A stretch of DNA of 64,000 nt from Glandiceps talaboti (taxonomy: Eukaryota; Hemichordata; Enteropneusta; Spengelidae): the NCBI RefSeq assembly GCF_964340395.1, contig NC_135566.1:15556501-15620500 (forward strand), in the 5' to 3' direction. The position numbers were made by a program, and so were the translations under genes. Below, piece after piece: positions 36,901-45,000 of this stretch. The stretch's first letter is position 1; each line of letters starts with the position of its first letter. The notes beneath the pieces are model-generated. The model was not told the DNA's origin. It searched no databases and saw nothing but the letters and a program-made list of their open reading frames with translations.

Positions 36901-38506
36901 TTGGAGGTCCCCAGTATATAAGTATACTGCAATCATAATGATAGTTTTATGTAAATGGCCATTGTTATGTATACTCTCTGAAAATGCCTATAAATGAAAG
37001 AATAAATTAATGAATGAATGGATGAGTATGAATGAAAGAGTGAATACATGTAAATGAATGAGTGAATGAATGAAAGGGTGAGTGAATGAATGAGTTAATG
37101 AATGAATAAATGAAAAAGTGAATGAATGAGTGAATGAATAAATGAGTGAACGAAGAAATGAATAAATGAATGAATGAGTGAATGGATGGATGAATGAATG
37201 AATGAATGAATGGATGAATGAATAAATGAAGTGAATGAATGAATGAGTGAATTAATAAATGAGTGAATGAATGAGTGAACGAACAAACGAATGAATGAAT
37301 GAATAAATGAACGAGTGAATGAGTGAATGTGTGAATATGAGTTCAAATTTTACTGCCAGCATTTCAACTGACAAACACATTATTTCCACCATTACAGAAT
37401 CTGTTGAAGTCTTTTGACATTGTAAATATAGAAGAAACAACCCTAGATGGTAACCTACCAATAAAAGATGCCAAAAGATTACATTGGAATATAGAGACTG
37501 GATACAAACATAAAGGTACTTTGACATTAATTTAATTAAACTTATCAACACTGGATGCAAAACGTGGATTACCCTATATTCAAATTAGATTTAATTTTTT
37601 GCAATGAGTAATTAAATAAAGGCCCATGATTCAATCCCAGGTTCTTACATTAGTGTTATATTATGTCACGTTGTGAATGGCCTAGTTGTAGAATGATACA
37701 ATTGCCAATGTCATTACTTTTGTGATGTAATGTCTTCCTAAGAAGTTGCAGTGTTCCACTTAAGTTAAAGGCCTATGTTTCAATCCCAGGTTCTTACATT
37801 AGTGTCATTGTATCAGTGAAGCCATGAGGATTACATAGGATTATTCTTTTGTTCTGGACCAACTTTTCTACAGCTCTGCCAGACAAAGGTTTTTCACACG
37901 TAGATTTATATCCTAATCCAGACTGGGCTTTTAAGAATGATTTACGTTTAAAGAGGAACACCACTGCAGGAAATAAAGACATTTTCATAAACTATGGGTT
38001 CTGGAGAGTCATTTCATGATTTTACATCACCTACAATTACATGCGATTTCAGAGACCCATCAAGTTGATCTTTTGACTTTAAAGAGTATCTTTTCTACAG
38101 GCTATTGCATCATGGGAGTCAGCAGAAATAATATATTCAAGTTGCACACTGAATATTCATGAGTTCTGAATGCATATACCCTTCAGTGTAAAACATCTCT
38201 GAAATCACAAGTAATTGTAGGTGATTTTACAAAATCATCTCCAAAACCCATAGTTTATGAAAATGACTTCATTTTCTGAATTGGTACTTCCCTTACAAAA
38301 TAGCAAATTTTAGCTGATTGTACATTATATCAGGACTATGTACATGTATAGCCAGAGTTCCCTTGCAATGAATAATCTTTTATTGATCATTTCATTTTTT
38401 TTCAGTTCCTGCCCATCACGGTCCAATTAACGATGCCTTAGAAGTGACGCTGAATCCTATGCAAATAAGAACTTTTCAGTTAGTGATTAACAAAAAGCTG
38501 CAATAA
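19624..38506 (+). CDS. MAN2B1: Lysosomal alpha-mannosidase (GH38), 23 coding positions, one duplicated exon
   Basis: A lysosomal enzyme that trims alpha-mannose from N-glycans. Exons: 19624-19713, 20114-20216, 20628-20801 (3a) or 20839-21036 (3b), 21928-22121, 22771-22974, 23462-23533, 23882-23998, 24622-24819, 25208-25262, 25954-25993, 26293-26362, 26677-26799, 27378-27494, 27982-28117, 28619-28887, 29357-29475, 30157-30258, 33787-33874, 34506-34586, 35421-35648, 36064-36213, 37398-37515, 38406-38506. All phases join, giving 990 aa with 3b or 982 with 3a (human 1011). A hydrophobic signal peptide is followed by [18 protein letters not shown] (zinc site), then the nucleophile segment [13 protein letters not shown] and the ligand motif [10 protein letters not shown]. 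Later come [28 protein letters not shown] and the C-terminal LNPMQIRTF. Val replaces the usual Pro after the nucleophile Asp. Two in-frame ATGs open the gene; the first is used here. AATAAA overlaps the stop codon. Introns 4, 5 and 7 begin with donor-spanning tandem arrays, and intron 17 holds a LINE. Confidence 0.96.
19909..20046. repeat. GT-rich microsatellite in MAN2B1 intron 1
   Basis: Imperfect TGTG/TGTC/GCGC runs, about 135 bp. It ends about 65 bp before the exon 2 acceptor. Confidence 0.9.
20448..20600 (+). promoter_or_regulatory. 150-base pyrimidine tract before exon 3a: (TTTC)n then (CTCCT)n
   Basis: About 17 TTTC tetramers run into about 17 CTCCT pentamers and stop 27 bp before the 3a acceptor AG. 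In RNA this offers dense UCUU and CUCUCU words, the sites of polypyrimidine-tract-binding proteins. It may be only a microsatellite, but its position makes a splicing role plausible. Confidence 0.5.
20628..20801 (+). CDS. MAN2B1: MAN2B1 alternative exon 3a
   Basis: 174 nt, phase 1 at both ends and no stop. It encodes [17 protein letters not shown], then [16 protein letters not shown] and ends KNLVNR. It has the same length as the human segment ([17 protein letters not shown] and onward). The acceptor is TATCCAG and the donor GTATAC. Only 37 nt separate its donor from exon 3b. Substitutions relative to 3b spare the hydrophobic and aromatic catalytic-domain core, which argues for purifying selection, not decay. 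Confidence 0.85.
20839..21036 (+). CDS. MAN2B1: MAN2B1 alternative exon 3b
   Basis: 198 nt, phase 1 at both ends. It encodes an 8-residue longer N-terminal part ([18 protein letters not shown]), then QYILDSV and [16 protein letters not shown], ending KSLVSK. About 28 of 50 aligned residues equal exon 3a. The acceptor TTATTTCAG is strong and the donor is GTGATG. Either exon joins exon 2 and exon 4 in frame. Joining both would duplicate a helix-strand unit inside the GH38 fold. Confidence 0.88.
22108..22480 (+). repeat. Tandem array of exon 4 donor region
   Basis: The exon ends CACTCTTTGCATTG and the intron begins GTATAG. About 11 diverged units of 30-35 bp follow, each with a CATCTTTGCATTG-like piece then GTAATGTCAGACTG. 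The copy at 22286 repeats CACTCTTTGCATTGGTGATG. Copies are 75-90 percent similar. Confidence 0.85.
22960..23325 (+). repeat. 19-20-bp array of exon 5 donor region, 18 units
   Basis: The last exon bases GACCCACCAATACAG and the donor GTATGA recur as GTATGACCCACCGATACAG with 19- or 20-bp spacing. About half of the units keep a perfect CAG/GTATGA junction. Others end TAA or CAA before GTATG. Confidence 0.95.
23985..24410 (+). repeat. 41-bp array of exon 7 donor region, about 10 units
   Basis: The exon ends TATGTCAATCAAAGG and the intron starts GTAGGAACC. Downstream units read GTAAGAACCTGTATAAAGTA, then ATTAAAACTGTCAATCAAAGG. Copies are over 90 percent identical, so the array is young. Confidence 0.95.
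25410..25590. repeat. Dispersed repeat, copies also at 30312-30440 and 45308-45420
   Basis: The shared block is ACAAAAGATTGTA, TTTGGCCACTA/TTTGACCACTAGG, AGTGCTGTT and GCAGC, followed by a TCATCATTTCCAA/ATCAATTCCCAA end in two copies. Non-coding. Confidence 0.6.
28925..28990 (+). mobile_element. AGTCTGTAAG MITE, truncated copy
   Basis: Starts AGACTGTAAGATACGTTATG and runs through GGGTTGACTGATATGTGAGG, then stops. The right inverted end is missing. It lies just inside MAN2B1 intron 15. Confidence 0.6.
29732..30075. mobile_element. Long-TIR MITE, copy 1 (MAN2B1 intron 16)
   Basis: Left end TAAAGGGGAACGCCACTCCA, then ATTTTCATAAACTATGGATT and ATTTTACATCACCTACAATT. The middle is TTGCATCATGGGAGTCA with an internal duplication. 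The right arm is lost. Sister copies lie at 37949-38300 and 42449-42732; a faint relative of the left end lies at 21078. Confidence 0.65.
30486..33693 (+). mobile_element. Non-LTR retrotransposon (CR1/Jockey-like), 5'-truncated and frameshifted
   Basis: Frame 1 (to 32276) carries an APE-type endonuclease: [36 protein letters not shown]. The start of reverse transcriptase follows with [17 protein letters not shown] 1-nt shift near 32190 moves the [20 protein letters not shown] segment to another frame. A second shift near 32475 precedes [10 protein letters not shown] and FADD. A third near 33005 precedes the C-terminal domain that ends 33429. The tail (33657-33693) is an ATAAGATATA-like repeat instead of poly(A), as in CR1/L2-type elements. 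No ORF1 is seen, so the 5' end is truncated. It lies in sense orientation in MAN2B1 intron 17. Three frameshifts make it inactive. Clade assignment is by motif feel only. Confidence 0.9.
33958..34120. repeat. (GT)n and TGTATG-rich microsatellite
   Basis: Perfect GT run 33958-33994, then imperfect TGTATG/TGCATG repeats. MAN2B1 intron 18. Confidence 0.95.
34606..34668. repeat. (GACAGA)n microsatellite
   Basis: GATAGATAGAGACAGAGACA-type repeats starting 20 bp after the exon 19 donor. Confidence 0.9.
34841..34999. mobile_element. Hairpin element with about 60-bp arms, MAN2B1 intron 19
   Basis: The left arm AATTGTACCGTACTGGG...GGGCTAATCATTTGTTGACA pairs with the right arm TGTCAACAAATG-like ...CCCACAGTACAATT: TCAACAAATGATTAGCCC and TACTGTGGGT are the mirror words. 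The loop is about 35 bp. No coding content. Confidence 0.75.
35668..35762 (+). mobile_element. AGTCTGTAAG MITE, copy
   Basis: Starts AGTGTAAGATATGTCGTGTC and ends GCATACCTTACAGACT. Begins about 20 bp after the exon 20 donor of MAN2B1. Confidence 0.75.
37000..37335. repeat. (GAAT)n microsatellite, MAN2B1 intron 21
   Basis: About 330 bp of GAATGAAT with GAGT, AAAT and GGAT variants. Ends about 60 bp before exon 22. The Ser-His-Ile frames on the minus strand are artefacts. Confidence 0.95.
37617..37890. repeat. Dispersed repeat (two tandem copies; third at 59281-59412 reversed)
   Basis: AAAGGCCCATGATTCAATCC and CAGGTTCTTACATTAGTG occur at 37617 and 37766, and in reverse complement near 59370-59412. 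The 37766 copy extends through CAGTGAAGCCATGAGG and TTCTGGACCAA, as does the 59281 copy. GATTCAATCCC resembles a weak B box. Confidence 0.55.
37949..38300. mobile_element. Long-TIR MITE, complete copy (MAN2B1 intron 22)
   Basis: The left arm runs AAAGAGGAACACCACTGCAG to ATTTTACATCACCTACAATT. The right arm is its reverse complement, from TAATTGTAGGTGATTTTACA through CCATAGTTTATGAAAATGAC to GGTACTTCCCTT. The arms are about 90 bp. The middle contains TTGCATCATGGGAGTCAGCA. Confidence 0.8.
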
Positions 38507-39282
38507 ATATGAGTGTAATTTGATTTTCAGATTTGAAATAGTGCATTGAGATGGCAAGATTATTATTTGAAAGTTTCCGCTAACATAGTAAGTACCGGTA
38601 TATGAAAAATATAGACAATAGTATAACACAGAGACTTTGAAGTTAGTCTTTATTCCATATGTACAAATACATTTACTAAATAACAAATTGTGACAGTACC
38701 TCTATATCCACTAACCTTGACAGTGTTTGTATTCTCTGTCTTACAATCATCTGAAAACTAGTACATAACATATCGCCTCCCACATAACAAAAAAATGATC
38801 AAATGATTGCCCATTTCAACATGCAAAATTTAAACTTGGTAGAGACACAGAGTATCAATTTGTGAATGCAGTGAGCTATTGTATAGGGATGGGAAACTGC
38901 TTTGCAATAAGACATAAATAAACCCAGACATCACAAGAAGGGGGGACCGAGGTTGAAATTAAAATCTAAGCAGTTAGCATCCTTAAAACATACTATAAAA
39001 TAACAAAAAAAAATATTTAACTAAATACTTAGCCTCTCACTTTTGAAGGGGTTTATAAAACTCTTTTGCTGGTGTGAATCATTTATGACGAATGTGCTGC
39101 ATAACTATCTACAAATGTATTTTATCATTCCAAATCTGACTATGTAGAGACGCGTGAATGGTAGATAGTGTTGTGGTGCATAAACTTCACATCATGTGCT
39201 GGTGAACACTTAATACATCATGTTTACATTAAATTGCCACAAACTGAGTTTATAATTTTTTTTACTCGTATTCAACTTTGAA

Positions 39283-39658
39283 TAGGCCTAAAAAAATTTG
39301 TTTGGTTCCGGTTACCCAACCCCCACCTAATTTTTCACTGCAAACCCTAAACTTTTTGTTATGTATTTGAGAAAAAAATTAAACTAAACTCACAAAAATG
39401 TGAAGGCTTGTGAGAAATAGCGGATGTGGAAACTGACATTAACTTACACAGACAGTATAAAACTTTTCTTCCAATCTGTAATGGCTGTACATCTGATGAG
39501 AAGAAACCAATAACACAGAGATCATATGGAAAACAACAGAAAACATAACTACCTGAACTAGACACTCGCACATGAAAAAAAAAATCTACCTACAGGCTAC
39601 CCCACCTATTCTAAAATTGAGTGTAATTGGAACCACACAACTTTTTTTTTAGGCCTTA
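39283..39658. mobile_element. MITE-like element with TAGGCCTAAAAAAA ends
   Basis: The left end TAGGCCTAAAAAAATTTG...TGGTTCCGGTTACCC mirrors the right end GTGTAATTGGAACCACACAA, CTTTTTTTTTAGGCCTTA. The ends are about 28-bp inverted repeats in a 376-bp element. No coding capacity. Confidence 0.65.
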
Positions 39659-40164
39659 CACTTTTCCAGTATAATGTTAAAGGGAAATGTTATCTTGTGA
39701 ATTCACTGTGTTTAATAAAAATTTGGATGTTACACAAGATTAAATGCTTTGGTTTCATTCACTTACACTTATCAGTACAGATGTAGCATCGATCTTAATT
39801 CATCCATCAATTATTCTTGAATAGTTGGGTGGCAGTCAATCAAACATGATAATAACTTAGCTATCCCACCACAGCCAACTTCTAAATTGTGAGTGCGGGA
39901 CCTGACTATAAGTATAAGGAAAGCTATAAAAGAATGGAAGACATCTACCCTTCACTAATAGAGGACCGAGCTTCCATGTAATCTGCATATCCATTGACAC
40001 ACAATTAGTGAAAGCATTTACAACCCAAAGAAAAAGTTGTAATTTGATTGTCTGAAACTTGAGATGGGTCTTCAGTCCATTACAAATTATAGTGAACTTA
40101 TCAACCTAAGTAATATCCTACATTATACATGCACATTTTTTAAACATGACTTAATTAGTATGCA

Positions 40165-40375
40165 CCTTTGAAATAAAAATCTTTTACTGTAACTTTGTTT
40201 ACGAAAACTTAAACCCATTCTCTGTTAAAATCAAGAAAAAAAATTAGGGGTCACCATGCAAATTTTTGAAATGAGGGTCAAAATGATATAAAATTTCTGC
40301 CATTTTAGAATCCAATATGGCCGCCAAATACCTTTAACTCTACAGGAAAGAAAAGATTGTAAATTTCCTTGTAAA
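40165..40375. repeat. Dispersed repeat, partner of 17730-17960
   Basis: Carries TTACTGTAACTTTGTT, GGGGTCACCATGCAAATTTT, AGAATCCAATATGGCCGCCA and AATTTCCTTG in the same order as the other copy. Confidence 0.7.
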
Positions 40376-41741
40376 GGCCCAGGAACAACTATGGCATATT
40401 TAGTTTTACGTCATGCAAGGTACTTCACATAAATTGGTCTTGAGGTGCAGTCCACACATTCCATTTTTGAAACATGAAATAAATAAATACTCTACTTTTA
40501 ACTGGTACATAAATATCGGACACTTCATTCTGATAAGATTCACCTCTTTTGATCTATGATTCAGTGAAGCTACAGTAACAATGTATTAACCTTATAAATT
40601 CATAGCCATGTTCCATCAAAAATCTTCTCCAATACAGGATTACACCAGTTTTGTGGTAGTACGTAGTGTTGGTTATCATGCATGCAATAAAAATGACAGT
40701 AACTGTACCATGCAGCACCAGAATATGTATTACCAGTTATTATATTTATCAAATTGCCTGTATACTTTTCATCTTTTGATATAGAGGGCGCACTGAAAAA
40801 TGTGTACCCATATAACCCAAAATTAAAAATATTACCCCAAAATATAACCACACCCAAAAATTATAACCATGCCTCTGTATTACAATCATTCCCTGAAATG
40901 AACCCACAGTCAATATTCTCAACAACAAAAAAGGACTAACGCCCAGTTTAAGTGTGACCTTGAGATTGTTTAGAAAACCTAAAGTACTGACTAGATAAAC
41001 TAGAACCAGTAGATAATGGTGATGTCATCAATGTAATGCTGATACGTGTATTGTAACAACTTTCACGTGCAGTATCTTTCATGCACAGTTTGCCATTTTC
41101 AACAAAAGTGTGTGTTGTGCACTTTTATGTGCAATTTTTCAATTTGGGGACCCTTAAATACCTGCATGTCAGGTAAGTTTAATACTAGTACTTGATCTAT
41201 GTATGGACTATCAAATATTCTAGTCATTTTTTGTTTATTCATATATCTGAGATCTGAGTTGACATCATGTTATATGAGTACATTACATACAAACTTTCAC
41301 TCCTCTCTCCTATCCTATCCTGTGATATTATGTGAACACTTTACTAAGTTGAGTTCCTCTGTCCCACTATCCTGAAATGTTTTCCTATAAAGTTGACATC
41401 ACGTTATGCAAATACATTACATATAAACTGAGATTAGCTCCTCTCTCCAACCCTATCTTTATTATTATATGAAAGTTAGAGAATCATTTTCAATTGATTT
41501 TAATCATTATAGCTCACGAGATATGCAAATATGCCTAACAACAACGGATGTCAAATATGTGATCGTGGTCAAGCTTTTGCCCTGGCAATGTACGATGACG
41601 TTGAGAACAATAGTGTTGCTAAGCATTTGACTCTTTCAGCTTGACCCTTCTCAAGTGTGGTTGCTATGAATGCAATGGCTCACATGGGATCTCATGAGAT
41701 CTGCTGCGAGACGAAAAACAGCTTGTTGGTTTGAAAGAAAG

Positions 41742-41830
41742 TTAGACTGTAAGATACGTTGTGTCGCTCTGCCCTCACTGGCCTGTGACCGATGTGTGAG
41801 GGTGCCCTGTCATGGTGTACCTTACAGACT
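41742..41830 (+). mobile_element. AGTCTGTAAG MITE, compact copy
   Basis: TTAGACTGTAAGATACGTTG to GTGTACCTTACAGACT, 89 bp, with both inverted ends. This is the cleanest short copy. Confidence 0.78.
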
Positions 41831-42051
41831 AAAAAGAAACATGTACATCTAAAATTATCCTCTTTGAATTCATTGATATTTTCTGGTTATTTAGAATCAT
41901 TAGGAACTTTTTTGAAATCATGTTTTCAATTGTGTGTATTTCAAAGTTTCAGGACAGTGGAATGTTGGTCATTACAGGGTGGAGAGAGGAACGTGTCTAG
42001 ATGGGTTTTTACTTTGCATTGTTTTCATTGATATCATCATTATGGTCACTG

Positions 42052-45000
42052 CTAGGCATCTGGGAATTCATCATGGAATTCTTTCATGTGTTCGGCAAAT
42101 CTGTAAGAAAATAAAGATGAAAAGAATTATCAAGAGTATGTATAAATATCTAAGGGAGGAGGGGGGGGGGGAAGCAGTGGAACTAAAGCTCTCAAGACAA
42201 AAGGACTTTCATGTCAAATTTTGACAAATTCATATCTAGGAATAAATTTCTTGTGAAAACATTCTATGAAGGATAAAGATTGGTACATGGTTGGCTAGAT
42301 TAAGGCGCTGAAGAAGTAGACAATATGAATCTGTCGTGAGACGTCTTATGTCTGGGATGAGAACAGAGACTGAAGTATTTTCACACCCTATGTAAATAAA
42401 TATACAGGACTATGCTACTGTTAATGATGACATCTTGGTGCGCAAATTAAAGGGGCATGTCACTACATGACTATCAATTTATCTATGACCTCGAAATAAA
42501 AACATCATGAATATTTATAAATTCTACTATTACATATGCATATCTGCTGAATCCCATGATTCAATGCATGGCCATGGCAAGAACCTCAACTGAACAATGA
42601 ATGCGAAACAAGTTTCATTTGGTCTTTCTTGGCAGATATGCATAATGAAAGTGATGTAAAATCATAAAATGACTCTCTAGAACCCAAAGTTTATGAAAAT
42701 GTCTTTATTTCCACAGTGGCAATTCCCTGTAAATCTGAAATCATCATCTCTCTTTTATGAGCAAAAAACTATGGACAATCATTGATACAGTTATAATGAC
42801 ATCAAGTGTCTGTATAAACTCACCTTTGTGCACAGTCTGAAAACATATCTCTCTTACAAGCTGCAGTGTGTGCTAACTTATAGAGAACCAGGAATACAAG
42901 ACAATGTAGGAATATGGTGTAGAAGAATGTGATTGTCCGTGCTATTTTGTTGGACAGGATGAATCGACCCTGTGAAAGATAAATCACAATTTTTATTTGC
43001 ATACTTGCATCAGTTTCAAAAGCTCAGAATTACATTTTCTTCAAATGGGAAATGTGCCTAATACAGGCACTGGACTAGATTAGTTGCTAGGCAACTGGTG
43101 CCTCTATAATCTCCTTTTCCTCGTTTTCAACCAGCATTTATCAAAAACTGTATATGAAAACTGTAGATTTCCAGTACATGAATTTTTGTTGTCAAGGACT
43201 TCTGCACTAAATCTTGTCAAGGGCTATTCAGTACCTGGCTGAGGGTGGCCTTGTACATGTCATGTGGACTTAGACTCAGTGCATCTACGTTTTCATGTGA
43301 CATACTTACCATACTTAGAATAGCCTTATCATGTGGTCTTAGATTCATCTACGTTGTCATGTGACATAATTACCATACTAAGAGTAGCCTTATCATGTTT
43401 ACTTAGACTGTATGTACGTTGTCATGTGACATACTTACCATACTTAGAGTAGCCTTATCATGTGGACTTAGATTCATCTATGTTGTCATGTGACATACTT
43501 ACCATACTTAGAGTAGCCTTATCATGTGGACTTAGATTCATGTATTTTCGTTGTCTTTCCTTTTTACCAAATGATGAGAACGGATCTAACTTTTCTTCAT
43601 ATTGTGATGAATAACGACTTTCAGTTCCATCGTCTGGTCTATTTGAATTCTATAAAACAAATAAAATAATCATAAGAATACAACTATTATAATGTACGTA
43701 AACTATTAAACAATGTTTCATTTTCTGCTCTCTGACCATCTTTCATTTGGTTGGCGTTCAGTTCTTTGACAAGGATCAACTTCTTGTAAATTTTCAATTC
43801 TTTAAGCAATTTTGTTGTTTCAAAATGTTTTTTTATTTTTCTGCTTGCTGACCATCTTTCATTTGGTTGGATTTTAGTATTTTGACAGGGATCAAAATCT
43901 CTCTGAAATTTTCAAGTTTCTTTTTAAAAGCAAGTTTTATGCATGTATTGTAGTTTTGTAATGGAATACTGCATCATCTGCATACATGTAATGTGGTCCC
44001 AATTCTACTGACTGACTGGGGTATAGTTTATAGTGTTCACATCTTGCGTAAGGACTTTAGCCATTCAGAGACGAGATGGTAGCAATGAGTCTCAGACCAA
44101 CCATGTAGATTCAAACTAGCAACTCTAATTATCCAACCAACGTAACTCAACTTAGACTAGTATGTTTTTATTTTGAAATTAAAACACCTGTCCAGTACAT
44201 GTTTTATTCTGATGTGCATAGATCAACCAAACATTCAAATCCAACAATTATCACAGCATAAAGACAGTTTGGTAAGTTTTCTTACTCTGGAAGGATAGCT
44301 CTGTAGAAACTTGATCTTCTCGTACAACTTGACGTTGTCAGATCGTAATGAATCCACATCGTTCTGTAGAACTTGTATTTGCTGTGACTGATGGTGGTTT
44401 TCCTGTGAAAGTATACAATTGATTTGATTGGTTAGACCACCGAGTGGTAAGTTTAATTCATAGGTGGTAAGTTGATAACTTGAAGTGACCAGTAATACTA
44501 CATGTAGTACACCCTTAAAGGGACACAAGCTGAGTTATACATATTTGGGCGTAGTTTTTCTATATATTTAAAAGGTACTCACATTCTTGTACCTACTGAA
44601 ACACGCCTAACCATCACGTGCAATTAACTGAACTCAAACCTGGTATTAAGATATAACTCATAAACAATCTGATGACATAATTTTTGTTACCTACCAAAAA
44701 ATATTTAGGAAATTCCCACTATACAATCAACTGTTCTAAGAATGCCAGAAGACAATCATAATGTTATAGAAGATATGCATCAGCATTAACATTACACTGG
44801 GATGTATTTTCACTTGTGTTAAAAGTTTATAAACTCAGCTCATGTCACTTTAAAGACATAAAGACTAACTATCATGTACCTGGACTAACATATATTTGAT
44901 TTTACAAACAAAATTTGTATTATAAGTCATTGAAGTCCTTTAAAACTCAGAGTGATGTTTGGCCAAATACAAGTATAGTTTACAATAAAGGTAAAAAGAT

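Larger units (their letters stand above)
38507..42051. other. Convergent intergenic region between MAN2B1 and CASP 3' ends
   Basis: Contains both 3' UTRs. Minus-strand AATAAA candidates for CASP are at 41458-41463 and 41234-41239. Repeats at 39283, 40165 and 41742 are listed separately, and a diverged tandem duplication of about 130 bp lies at 41255-41475. The frame at 40600-40857 resembles nothing I know and has no splice support. No gene is called. Confidence 0.5.

Noticed and set aside
40600-40857. 85-codon minus-strand frame in the convergent intergenic region
   Set aside because: No family resemblance; the real CASP terminal exon is at 42052-42100, upstream of it on that strand.
43990-44160. 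Possible tRNA-derived SINE
   Set aside because: A GTTTGAATC-like box is present on the minus strand, but no A box, tail or second copy was found.
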